From Microbispora amethystogenes (GTDB taxonomy: Bacteria; Actinomycetota; Actinomycetes; Streptosporangiales; Streptosporangiaceae): a stretch of 64,000 nucleotides of DNA. This document shows, piece by piece, positions 1 through 8,264 of the stretch; within the stretch, counting starts at the first letter, position 1, and each line of letters starts with the position of its first letter. The DNA is taken from contig NZ_BOOB01000003.1 in the NCBI RefSeq assembly GCF_016863015.1, positions 186,001 through 250,000 on the forward strand, given 5' to 3'. The notes beneath the pieces were generated by a model that saw nothing but the letters and a program-made list of their open reading frames with translations, was not told where the DNA came from and made no database searches. Position numbers and translations under genes: made by a program.

Positions 1-961
1 ACCACGTCAGATAGCTGTCGGTGGCGAACAGCGCGGCGGTCGCGGTGGTGAGCTGGTAGCTGGGGTTCAGCTCGGTCACCGAGATGCCGATGCTCGACGC
101 CCTGCTCCCGGCGTACTTGGAGATCAGGGAGCGGACCGTGCTGGTGATCGTCGAGATCTGCGAGACCTTGCCGAGGCTGTCGGCGGCCGAGGTGGCGCCG
201 GGGTACCAGTGGACGATGACGAAGTCGGCCTTGTCCTTCACGATCGACATGACCGTGTTGTTCCAGTCGGCGCTGTCGCCGGAGCCGACGATGCCGTCCG
301 GCCAGCCGCCCGGGGTGGTGAGCACCACGCCGATCTTGATGGAGGAGTCGACGGCCTTCATGGCCGAGATGTACTGCAGCACGTTGTTCGCGTACGCCTT
401 GGGGCTCTTGTCGGAGTGGTTGTCCTGCTCCCAGCCCGAGCCATAGTGGCCGTTGCCGTAGACCTCGTTGCCGATCTCCCAGTACTTGACGCCGTACCCC
501 TTGGTGACGTTGGCGTACTTCACCCAGTCGGCGGCCTCCTGCGCGGTGCCCGAGCCGTAGTTGGCGATGATGACCGGCTGCGCGCCGGCCGAGCGCACCG
601 TGCCCATGTAGGTGTCGAAGTCGGTGTTCGGCGCCACGTAGCCGCCGTCGGCGGTGTTGGTCTTCCAGTGGTAGATGTCGCCGTACGAGCCGCCGGGGTA
701 GCGGACGGCGGTGAAACCGGCGTCGCGCAGCAGGCCCGCGATGGGGGCGCTGTTCATGTTCCCGTCGTAGACGGCGACGTTGACCCCGTGCCCGGCGGCG
801 GGGATCGTGCCCAGGCTCGTGCCGGTGTTCACCGTCACGGTGGCGGATGTCGCGGCCGACGCGGGTGCGACGGTGACGGCCGTGACCGACGCGGCGGCGA
901 GCGCCGCGGACGTCAGCAGGGCCAGTCCGACGCGCCGCCGGCCTGTGAGCGAGGCGTGCAT
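1..961 (-). CDS. Secreted clan GH-A glycosidase, alpha-L-arabinofuranosidase-like (N-terminal 320 residues; 3' end outside window)
   Basis: The reading frame runs off the left edge. The ATG at 961 follows AAGGAG by 7 bases. Residues 1-36 form a signal peptide (RRR, hydrophobic stretch, then APASAA), so the enzyme is exported. The catalytic domain starts with GHGVNVAVYD and RYPGGSYGDIYHW (about 57-99). The clan GH-A acid/base is Glu166 in WEIGNEVYGNG, and a probable nucleophile is Glu297 in SVTELNP. Family knowledge: actinomycete homologues with this GVN..RYPGG..GNE..YGNG pattern are annotated as alpha-L-arabinofuranosidases that trim plant cell-wall arabinan or arabinoxylan, often with a C-terminal carbohydrate-binding module. 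That module, if present, lies outside the window. Substrate is inferred only. Confidence 0.8.
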   Translation of the reverse strand, partial: MHASLTGRRRVGLALLTSAALAAASVTAVTVAPASAATSATVTVNTGTSLGTIPAAGHGVNVAVYDGNMNSAPIAGLLRDAGFTAVRYPGGSYGDIYHWKTNTADGGYVAPNTDFDTYMGTVRSAGAQPVIIANYGSGTAQEAADWVKYANVTKGYGVKYWEIGNEVYGNGHYGSGWEQDNHSDKSPKAYANNVLQYISAMKAVDSSIKIGVVLTTPGGWPDGIVGSGDSADWNNTVMSIVKDKADFVIVHWYPGATSAADSLGKVSQISTITSTVRSLISKYAGSRASSIGISVTELNPSYQLTTATAALFATDSYLTW

Positions 962-1128
962 GGAGGAGCTCCTTCGAGCGATCGCGCTGTCGCCCGTGCC
1001 GGGCGCAGATCGAGCCGCATCCTGTTCCCCGCCACCCCGCACGGTCAACGAGAAGACCCCTCGCAACCTCCTGACCTGCGGTCGATTTCGTATGGAGTTG
1101 CAACTTTCATCATGCCGTCATGGTCATG

Positions 1129-1835
1129 TCACGGCGACAGCAGACACGCCAGGGCGTGTTCGAGCTCCTCGGGAGTCGCGACGGGCGCCGCCCAGGGGAC
1201 CCGGATGAGATGGCCGGGCCCCGGCCGCAGAGTGGCGCCGTAGCGGTCCAGCTCCCACAGCCACACCTCGCCGGGAGCCGCCTCGCCCGTCAGCCTCTCC
1301 GCCGCCTCCCTGAGCTGCTGCGCGTGGGACCCGTTGACGTGGCGCACCATGCGCTCGGCCGGTGGCAGCAGCGGGTCGGGGGCCGAGGCGAGGTACGTCT
1401 CGGCGTCGAGGACGCCCGAGTCCCCGCCGGTCAGATAGATCACGTGGCAGACGTCGACGCGCACCAGCGCGGGAGCACCGCCCTCGACGGCCGCGAAGAG
1501 GTCCTCGTCGGGGCACGCCTCCGCGATGGCGACGGCGGCGGCGCGGGCACGGGCCGCGTCCAGCCGCGCACCTTGAGCAGGGCGCGGGGCCGCTCGACCC
1601 CCCCGACCTCCCTGCTCGCGGAGAGGTCGACCGTCACCAGGGTCTCGGCGGGTGCGCCGTAGAGGACCTCGCCCGGCCGCACCAGCAGGACCGGCCGGCC
1701 CCTGCCGTCCACACCGCCGCGGGCGGCGGCCGTGGGCACGTCCGACCCGGCGACCGAGACGTGGGTGGGCGCCGACAGGGCCGCGAGAGTGCGTACGCGC
1801 TCGGGGACCGGGGGAGCGGTGACGGGATGCCGCAT
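1129..1835 (-). pseudogene. DUF2470-domain (HugZ/heme-utilisation-like) protein, frameshifted
   Basis: Two overlapping frames together make one protein. The first half starts at ATG 1835 (AAGGAG 5 bases upstream; MRHPVTAPPVPERV) and is open through LLKVRGW. The second half, in another frame, reads DAARARAAAVAIAEACPDED and continues to the end with the DUF2470 pattern: DPLLPPAERMVRHVNGSHAQ, LDRYGATLR, IRVPW. The break lies near 1560-1575. The expected text is W-L-D-A, and losing one copy of a 4-base CTGG repeat would produce the observed shift. So this is either a recent pseudogene or a sequencing error. Related proteins (HugZ-like flavin-fold domain plus DUF2470) are linked to heme or iron handling, which agrees with the iron box directly upstream. 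Confidence 0.65.
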
Positions 1836-1850
1836 GGGAGCTCCTTCGAT

Positions 1851-1887
1851 GTAGGTTAGGCTCACCTTAGTAAGGCTTACCTAACTT
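1851..1887. promoter_or_regulatory. Double DtxR/IdeR-type iron box between divergent promoters
   Basis: Bases 1851-1869 (GTAGGTTAGGCTCACCTTA) match the DtxR/IdeR consensus TWAGGTTAGSCTAACCTWA at 17 of 19 positions. Bases 1871-1887 (TAAGGCTTACCTAACTT) form a second, weaker overlapping copy of the same dyad. The site sits between the DUF2470 gene (ATG 1835, minus) and the S4 paralogue (ATG 1902, plus), so one repressor dimer pair could control both. It does not look like an actinobacterial Zur box. Iron-dependent repression of both genes is inferred. Confidence 0.7.
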
Positions 1888-1901
1888 GGAAAGAGGGCGC
1901 C

Positions 1902-2516
1902 ATGCGTTACACGGGACCGAAGGTGCGGCTGTCGCGCCGGGCGGGCGTTCCGCTCACCCGCAAGGCGGTGAAGTACTTCGAGGCCCGGCCCTACCCGCCC
2001 GGCGAGCACGGCCGTGCGACCAACCGCCGCACCGCCGGTGACTACGGCGTGCGGCTGCTGGAGAAGCAGAAGCTTCGCTGGTACTACGACGTGTCCGAAC
2101 GTCAGCTCCGCCGCTACTGGGACCTCGCCGTCCGCCGTCCCGGCCGGTCCGGCGAGGAGCTGGTGGCGCTCCTGGAGACCCGGCTCGCCTCCCTCGTCCT
2201 GCGGGCCGGCCTGGCGCCGTCCATCTACGCGGCCCGGCAGTACGTGAACCACGGGCACATCGCGGTCGACGGCCGCAAGGTGGACATTCCCAGCTACCAG
2301 GTCAAGCCGGGCCAGTCGGTGGCCGTACGGGACCGGTCCGTCAGGATGCAGCCGTTCGTCGCCGCCGCCGAGGGCACGTACGCCGACGAACGGATCGCCC
2401 CCTATCTGGACGTCGACCACCGCGGGCTGCGCTTCACCCTGCTGCGCCGCCCCGCGCGCGAGGAGATCGTGGTCCCGGTGGACGAGCAGCTCGTGGTCGA
2501 GCACTACTCCCGCTGA
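1902..2516 (+). CDS. rpsD: Ribosomal protein S4 paralogue lacking cysteines (C- form)
   Basis: 204 residues, full length for bacterial uS4. The N-terminal S4 domain carries YTGPKVRLSRRAGVPLTRKA and RPYPPGEHGR. The RNA-binding S4 fold follows (RLASLVLRAGLAPSIYAARQ, about residues 89-150), and the C-terminus is DEQLVVEHYSR. S4 is a 16S rRNA-binding assembly protein of the small subunit. There is no cysteine anywhere in the protein, so it cannot bind the zinc of the C+ form; such copies usually replace a metalloprotein form when metal is scarce. The promoter holds a DtxR/IdeR-like box, suggesting iron rather than zinc control. The main rpsD would be expected elsewhere, near rpoA, but cannot be checked here. 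Confidence 0.85.
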   Translation: MRYTGPKVRLSRRAGVPLTRKAVKYFEARPYPPGEHGRATNRRTAGDYGVRLLEKQKLRWYYDVSERQLRRYWDLAVRRPGRSGEELVALLETRLASLVLRAGLAPSIYAARQYVNHGHIAVDGRKVDIPSYQVKPGQSVAVRDRSVRMQPFVAAAEGTYADERIAPYLDVDHRGLRFTLLRRPAREEIVVPVDEQLVVEHYSR

Positions 2517-2560
2517 CGCCCCGGGCCTCTCCCTCGTTCGCGACCTCGTCGGCCGGGCCT

Positions 2561-5152
2561 TCAGCGCTCTTCGCCTCGATGGGCGGCCAGGAGGTCCTCG
2601 ATCGCGTTTGTGACAATCTCCACACCGTTGGGGATCTCGGCCAGGTCGGCGAGGAAGAGGCCGGGCCAGGCGTTGAAGTTCCTGGTGCGAGCCGCCCTGA
2701 GCTGCGGTCTGAGCGGAGGCAGCGCCTCCAGCGACGCCGCGAACCGAGCGACCGCCTCTTCTCCCACGTACCGGACCAGAGCACCGAGGCTGAAGTACAG
2801 GTTGGCCTTTTCGACTGTCTCCGCTCCCATGGTCAGCATCGGCCGGGGAGTGCCGTCGATCGGGTAGTGGGCGGAGATGCTCGGGTATCTCGCCTCGTTC
2901 GAGACTACGCGAGCACCCGATAGTTCGGCGTGGTCCATCACGTCGCGAAACACGGAGCGAACCTCGTGCGGTGCCTCGGACAACGCGGCCTCCAGATGCA
3001 TACGTGTCCACTTGGTCTGGGGCTGCAGGTCGCTGCGGTCGGCCAGCACACCCAGGGCCAGGTCCCACAGAGACCCTTCGCCCGGGACGACCCATCGCCT
3101 CGGTCCCTGGACGGAGACGGGAGCCGCCTGCCAGCCGGCAAGTTTCCAGATCAGATTGACCAGACCGGTGGGAGAGTACTGCCGCCCGTCGAGCGCCCAA
3201 AGCAGCGGCGCGGACCGATCGTTCACCCAGGATGCCTGTGCCCGGCGCGGGTCCTCACTGAGCCATGGGCCGAGAGCTCTGCGTTCCGGCCTTGTTCCGG
3301 CCTCGAAGGTAAGGAGGGTTCCCGGGGCTATGCGCTGCGCGTCGACCAGGGTCGGCACCGCGTTCGGACGACGCGTCCGCGGATTGGGCTTACTGCGCTG
3401 GTATTCGGGACGGAGCGCCGGGCTGGACACGCCACTTCGCATTGCAGTCAGCACGAGGTCGGCCAGCTGGGCACACCGCATCGGGTCGGTGAACAATCCC
3501 CTCGCGGAGGAGTCTGAGCCGAGAGACTCGTCGAAGTGATGGACCATCCAGGAAAGGGCCTCCTGCGTAAGCAGCGGGACCCGGGTGAGCTCCTTATCCT
3601 CCCAGGGATAGTCAGGGTCGTCGATGCTCTCGACGCCAAGCTGCTGGAAGACGACATGGGCGATGAGGAAGTCGCCGTACTCGGCGATGGCCTCGGCGCG
3701 GCCCTCCCGCTCCTTCTGGCCCGACTGGAGCGCGGCTCCCACCGCACGCAGCACGAGCACCGACCGCCAGATCTGGTGCGCGCTGGGTGGGCTGTCGCGG
3801 AACAGCAGGTTGTAGGCCTCCTGCTCGCCCTCCTCCCACAGCAGATCGATGCTCTGCTTCGCCCGGGCCGCGAGTTCGGGATTGCGATGCGCGCAGGCCA
3901 GGGCGGTGGCCGCGTGTACGACGGAGCAGCCCGCGTCGGGAGCGGGATCGGCCTCGCCCCTCTTGATTGTGTAGATCTTGCCGAGGTCGAGCGCGAAGTC
4001 CTGACGGATGACCGACTGCTCCCGGTGCAGGGAGACGAAGTCACGCTTCTCCACCCTGTTCTGTGTGTTCGTGCTGCGCGTTACCCGATCCCCGAAGCCC
4101 TCCGGACAGTCCTCGGTGGAGATCACTCGCACGCCGACGTATCCGGCCTGAGCGGTCTCTGGATCACGCCGCATCGCCTCGGCGATCGATACCACCGTCT
4201 GTGCGCCGTTCACGACGCTGGCACCCGTAAGACAGAGATCGATTGGCCCGTGGGTCGCCTTGCTCCATGCCTCAGGCTTCAGAGAATCGCAGAGCATGGT
4301 GATGCCGTTGTTGAAGTACCAGAAATCGGCCGGCTCCCGCAGCAGGGTGTCCACCATCTTGTGGTTCACCTCGGTGAGACCCAGCGACTTGCGGATGTTC
4401 TGCGTGAAGAGCCGGTCGCCGTGTGCCTCGAACCACTGGGCGACATCCGCCACCGAGACCCGGCCCTGGTACGCCTCGAACGGATCGCCCAAGTGGATCC
4501 ACTTGTCGAGCTTCGCGACGAGGTTGATCCCAGGCTCGGCCAGGTCGTCCCGGGCGGTCTCCCAGATCCTCTTTGTTCCCCAGACCTCGAAGTCGAGCAC
4601 ATCCTGCATCGTGTTGTATCGCTTCTGGGCGTTCGTGAATCGCCGTTCCACATCGGGATGCAGGTCGCCGGGGCCGGTAAGCGCGACCACGAGCGTCACC
4701 CGCAGATCGAAGTCGCGCCAGACGCTCTTGATGCGCTCTACCGCGTTCTCCTGGAAAGCCTGGTTGAAGTGCGCGAAGTTGTGATCGTCGATGTGGTCCA
4801 GCCCTTCGAGGAGCTTCAACGCTTCCCCGACGCCGAATCCAGCGCTTCCCCGATCGTTCCACTTGCTCTGGATGAGCCAGACGTGGGTGCTCTCCTCGTC
4901 GACCACGACCGCGTCGATACCGATCTCGTCGCGTCCGTCGATCAGCGTCTGCGCCGCCGCGTAGCTGTCCCAGCCGGTCAGTTTCCTGGCCACGATGCAG
5001 GCCAGCGCGCGGCTGAGGAACTTCCGCTCCCGTTCGTCCGGAGACTTGTTCGTGGAATCGCTCATGTCGATCAGATCATCGAACTCCCGATGCAGGGCCT
5101 CCTTGATCTGATGGATCTCTCGGGGCATGCCCGCAGGCTTGGTGGATCCCAC
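2561..5152 (-). CDS. AIPR-family abortive-infection protein with N-terminal PD-(D/E)XK-like nuclease and C-terminal RAMA/DUF4357-like segment
   Basis: 863 residues from a GTG at 5152. Residues 65-100 hold a Mrr-like PD-(D/E)XK pattern: DEIGID-AVVV then LIQSKW (Asp80, Gln95, Lys97). The AIPR core follows, with FWYFNNGITMLCD (277-289), VNGAQTV (314-320) and RSTNTQN (359-365); these are hallmarks of PF10592, named for phage abortive infection. Residues 600-695 (IAPGTLLTF, SWVNDRSAPLLWALDGRQYS, VQGPRRWVVPGEGSL) resemble the RAMA/DUF4357 modules that read modified DNA and occur in restriction loci; this assignment is tentative. The gene lies 68 bases after hsdM on the same strand and is probably the last gene of the R-M operon. 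Its job is likely a back-up phage response, but the trigger is unknown. Confidence 0.8.
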   Translation of the reverse strand: MGSTKPAGMPREIHQIKEALHREFDDLIDMSDSTNKSPDERERKFLSRALACIVARKLTGWDSYAAAQTLIDGRDEIGIDAVVVDEESTHVWLIQSKWNDRGSAGFGVGEALKLLEGLDHIDDHNFAHFNQAFQENAVERIKSVWRDFDLRVTLVVALTGPGDLHPDVERRFTNAQKRYNTMQDVLDFEVWGTKRIWETARDDLAEPGINLVAKLDKWIHLGDPFEAYQGRVSVADVAQWFEAHGDRLFTQNIRKSLGLTEVNHKMVDTLLREPADFWYFNNGITMLCDSLKPEAWSKATHGPIDLCLTGASVVNGAQTVVSIAEAMRRDPETAQAGYVGVRVISTEDCPEGFGDRVTRSTNTQNRVEKRDFVSLHREQSVIRQDFALDLGKIYTIKRGEADPAPDAGCSVVHAATALACAHRNPELAARAKQSIDLLWEEGEQEAYNLLFRDSPPSAHQIWRSVLVLRAVGAALQSGQKEREGRAEAIAEYGDFLIAHVVFQQLGVESIDDPDYPWEDKELTRVPLLTQEALSWMVHHFDESLGSDSSARGLFTDPMRCAQLADLVLTAMRSGVSSPALRPEYQRSKPNPRTRRPNAVPTLVDAQRIAPGTLLTFEAGTRPERRALGPWLSEDPRRAQASWVNDRSAPLLWALDGRQYSPTGLVNLIWKLAGWQAAPVSVQGPRRWVVPGEGSLWDLALGVLADRSDLQPQTKWTRMHLEAALSEAPHEVRSVFRDVMDHAELSGARVVSNEARYPSISAHYPIDGTPRPMLTMGAETVEKANLYFSLGALVRYVGEEAVARFAASLEALPPLRPQLRAARTRNFNAWPGLFLADLAEIPNGVEIVTNAIEDLLAAHRGEER

Positions 5153-5220
5153 TGGAATTGTCCTTGTCGGCGTAACACGGAACGGATGGCACTTACATGA
5201 GGTGTGGCGTGCGCGTGTAG

Positions 5221-6789
5221 TCAGGAGGACTCGGCGAACGGAGGCTGTTCTCCTTCGGCACCGTGGCCCAGGGCGGCGGCGATGGCTTCGATCTGGGTGA
5301 GCGCGGCTCTCAGGTCGGCCGCGATCGAGTGGGCGATCTCCTCCGGGGTACGCGGCGCGGTCTCTCCGCCTGAGCCGTCCCTCGGCCAGGAAATGTCGAG
5401 GTTGACCTTCTCACGAGCAATTAGTTCCTCGTAGGTGAACGGCCTGAATCGGTCCGTAGCGACACGCTCGTCATGCGGTTTGCCGGGAAGGTAGGAGTCG
5501 ACGAAGTCCTGGAGATGCTCACGGCGCAGCGGGCGCTGCTTGAGGGTGAAGTTCTCCCCGGTGCGGAAGTCGTACACCCACAACTGTGACGTCCACGGCG
5601 TCTCCGATGGGCGCCTGCGCTCGAAGAAGAGCACGTTCGCCTTCACACCGCCCGCGTAGAAGATCCCGGTGGGCAGCCGAAGCAACGTGTGGACGTCGTA
5701 CTCCTTGAGTAGACGCCGCCGGATCGTCTCGCCGGCCCCGCCCTCGAAGAGCACGTTGTCGGGCAGCACTACGGCGGCCCGTCCGTCGATCTTCAGCAGC
5801 TTCGCTATGTGCTGCAGGAAGTTCAACTGCTTGTTCTTCGTCGTGACCCAGAAGTCGCGGCTCGCGTAGACGGCCTCGTCCTTGACCGCCTTCTTGTCGT
5901 CTCCGATCACAGTGATCGCGGACTTCTGGCCGAACGGAGGATTGGCGAGAACCACCGACGCCCTGACCTTCGGTTCGGCCAGGAGAGCGTCGCCCACCTC
6001 GATGACTTCCTGGTTCTCGCTGGGGACGACCCCATGGGTCAACATGTTCATGGCTGCCAGGCGCGCTGTGCTCCTGACCAGTTCGATGCCGTGAAAGGCG
6101 TGACCGCGACTGAGCCGGTTGCGAAGGTCGGGGTCGAGCGACTCGGCTGGGTATTCACGGCGCAGATACTCGTTGGCGGCCAGCAGGAACCCGCCGGTGC
6201 CGCAGGCCGGGTCGACGATCGTGTCCTCCGGCGTCGGACGCACGCAGTCGACCATCGCCCGGATCAGTGGGCGCGGTGTGAAGTACTGCCCGGCGCCCGA
6301 CTTCACGTCACTGGCGCTTCGCGCCAGAAGCTCCTCGTAGGCGTCGCCTTTCACATCGACGCCCTCCTTCGACCATTGAATCTTGCCGATCAGATCCTTG
6401 ATCAGCCGCTCCAGCAGGCCGGTCGCCTGGATCTTGTTCTGGGCGCCGAGGAAGATGAGCCGGAACATGCCGGGGCGTTCCCCGAGGACCTCCAGCACGT
6501 GCTCGTAGTACTCCTTGAGATCCTCGCCCTTCTTGCCGGCCAGAGTGTCCCAATCGATGCCGAGGGGAAGGACGCGGTGCGGCTTCCCCCTGCGCGCGTT
6601 CTTCTTCTCCTGCTCGTCCATCATCTTCAGGAACAAGAGGTAGGTGAGCTGCTCGACGTAGTCGATCGCCGGTACGCCCGCATCCCGGAGCACATCGCAG
6701 TAGCTCCACAGCCTGTCTACGAGAGAACGCGTGTGCGCCGCCGTCTCCCGCGACTCGCCTTCTGGTGCCTGATTCAGCGTGTCGGTCAC
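5221..6789 (-). CDS. hsdM: Type I restriction-modification system methyltransferase subunit HsdM
   Basis: 522 residues, a normal HsdM length. An N-terminal helical HsdM_N domain (about 20-155) precedes the N6-adenine methyltransferase domain. The latter has GAGQYFTPRPLI (165-176), the SAM-binding motif DPACGTGGFL (193-202) and the catalytic NPPFG (283-287). With HsdS it forms the M2S methylase that protects host target sites; with HsdR it forms the restriction complex. Its start overlaps the end of hsdS by 4 bases (ATGA at 6786-6789), so translation is coupled. Confidence 0.97.
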   Translation of the reverse strand: MTDTLNQAPEGESRETAAHTRSLVDRLWSYCDVLRDAGVPAIDYVEQLTYLLFLKMMDEQEKKNARRGKPHRVLPLGIDWDTLAGKKGEDLKEYYEHVLEVLGERPGMFRLIFLGAQNKIQATGLLERLIKDLIGKIQWSKEGVDVKGDAYEELLARSASDVKSGAGQYFTPRPLIRAMVDCVRPTPEDTIVDPACGTGGFLLAANEYLRREYPAESLDPDLRNRLSRGHAFHGIELVRSTARLAAMNMLTHGVVPSENQEVIEVGDALLAEPKVRASVVLANPPFGQKSAITVIGDDKKAVKDEAVYASRDFWVTTKNKQLNFLQHIAKLLKIDGRAAVVLPDNVLFEGGAGETIRRRLLKEYDVHTLLRLPTGIFYAGGVKANVLFFERRRPSETPWTSQLWVYDFRTGENFTLKQRPLRREHLQDFVDSYLPGKPHDERVATDRFRPFTYEELIAREKVNLDISWPRDGSGGETAPRTPEEIAHSIAADLRAALTQIEAIAAALGHGAEGEQPPFAESS

Positions 6790-8264
6790 GAGGACAGCCC
6801 CTCCTCTGGGAACAGCGCTTCTTGGGTTTCGGCTGAGGGCACGTCTGCAGGCATCGGCCGCATGAGATCACTGCGACCCACAGGCGCGGCATCTTCGGCC
6901 AGGCGAGGATCGGGCATCACGGCCGTCCGCCTGCTCGGCCGTCGCATTTGCTTCACTGAAGCCGTGCGTTCGGTAGCGATCCGCTGGAGAAGCTCTTCGG
7001 CCGGGGCGTCCGTTGGGTCCTGAGGCACCAGTCGGCCTTCGAAGGCGTTGGTCAGCAACCTGCCGCGAAGGGCAGCGGCCTGCACCTTCACCCGGTCGAT
7101 CAACTCAGCGAGGGACTCGACTTCCGCAAGTCGCTTCGCCACTCGCCCGACAATCTCGTGCTGCTCCTCGACAGGTAAGGCAGGTATAGGTGTCCGGAGA
7201 ATCGTCCCCTGGTCGATCTTCGGCATCGAGCCGGCAAGCCCCTTGGCTGAAGCTTTGAAGAAGTGGCGGATCTTGCTGGTCTGCAGAACGAGCTGCACGA
7301 AGTCAGGGGACGCCTCGCTGTTCAGTCGCACGCGTATCAGCAGGTCCGGAAAGACTGCCCACTGCTTCTCTCCGTTGAAAAGTGCCGATGTTCCGACCAG
7401 CTCTGGAGTGTTGGAGCGCTGGACTAAAATATCGCCGGGCTCTAGCCAAAGGTCGCGAACGCGTGCCGATTCGGCCGTCGCTATCTTGGTGTTGGTCTCG
7501 GTGAACTGGTTTTTTGTCACCGCCGTCAAGGTGAGAGTCCTGACGCCTACTCCGTCCGCTGAGGCCCGCCCGGAGTAGCCGTTGCGAAGAGGCTCTCTCA
7601 GGAGTGACTCCAACGGTCTCGTCTGTGTCGAAGTAGCGGTCTCGATGGCATCCGTCCTGATGCGATCGACAAGCTCTACCATTTGTGCTTCCGCTGAAAA
7701 AAGCATCTCTTGCACAGTGGACAGGTGGCTCAGGTGATTTTCCAAGGCGCGAACTATACGCTGCTGCTCGCTTTTTGGTGGAACCGGAACGGGCAATCTC
7801 TTGATTGTGGACAGGCTGATGGAAGCTAGATTGGTAGTCTGCTTCCCGTTCGATGCGAACCATTCTTGGGCGCACTCGTTTGCGAACCAGGCGAGGATCT
7901 GGGGATGCAGGACATTGCCGTGAATGCGAGCGCGGAAAACATGATTCTGGTGGATGCATTCTGAGAGCTGCCCCTCCCAAACCCATCCTCTGCCGAGCTT
8001 ATCGCGGTCGCCTCCCTCGTTGAGCAACACGTCGCCGGGAAGAAGCCGGAGACGCTCGACCACCGCTGGGGGAACCCGAATTTCTGCTATTGATCCGAGA
8101 TCGATTCGGCCACGCTGAACGTTGGCGACCCGTAGATAAGGAACGAGAGGAAGGGTGGGGTCGGACTGTTTCTTTGTGTCCTTGGTCACACCTCCGACGA
8201 CGTCAGCTATTTCGCCAAGAGTCGTCCATGCCCAGGAGTCCGGGATCGAGGGCAATGAAGTCAT
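6786..8264 (-). CDS. hsdS: Type I restriction-modification system specificity subunit HsdS
   Basis: 492 residues with the usual two target-recognition domains. TRD1 (about 1-170, starting SIPDSWAWTTLGEIADVV) ends in the conserved helical spacer LPVPVPPKSEQQRIV. TRD2 (about 215-380) ends in IPALPVEEQHEIVGRV. A C-terminal tail rich in Arg/Thr/Pro follows. HsdS chooses the bipartite DNA target for HsdM and HsdR. The DNA here is visibly more AT-rich than its neighbours, with several A/T runs between 7400 and 8260, consistent with horizontal acquisition or TRD exchange. It overlaps hsdR by 4 bases at 8261-8264. Confidence 0.95.
   Translation of the reverse strand: MTSLPSIPDSWAWTTLGEIADVVGGVTKDTKKQSDPTLPLVPYLRVANVQRGRIDLGSIAEIRVPPAVVERLRLLPGDVLLNEGGDRDKLGRGWVWEGQLSECIHQNHVFRARIHGNVLHPQILAWFANECAQEWFASNGKQTTNLASISLSTIKRLPVPVPPKSEQQRIVRALENHLSHLSTVQEMLFSAEAQMVELVDRIRTDAIETATSTQTRPLESLLREPLRNGYSGRASADGVGVRTLTLTAVTKNQFTETNTKIATAESARVRDLWLEPGDILVQRSNTPELVGTSALFNGEKQWAVFPDLLIRVRLNSEASPDFVQLVLQTSKIRHFFKASAKGLAGSMPKIDQGTILRTPIPALPVEEQHEIVGRVAKRLAEVESLAELIDRVKVQAAALRGRLLTNAFEGRLVPQDPTDAPAEELLQRIATERTASVKQMRRPSRRTAVMPDPRLAEDAAPVGRSDLMRPMPADVPSAETQEALFPEEGLSS

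Noticed and set aside
1851-1887. Zur box for the zinc-free S4 copy
   Set aside because: The sequence matches TTAGGTTAGGCT-type DtxR/IdeR boxes and not the AT-rich actinobacterial Zur consensus.
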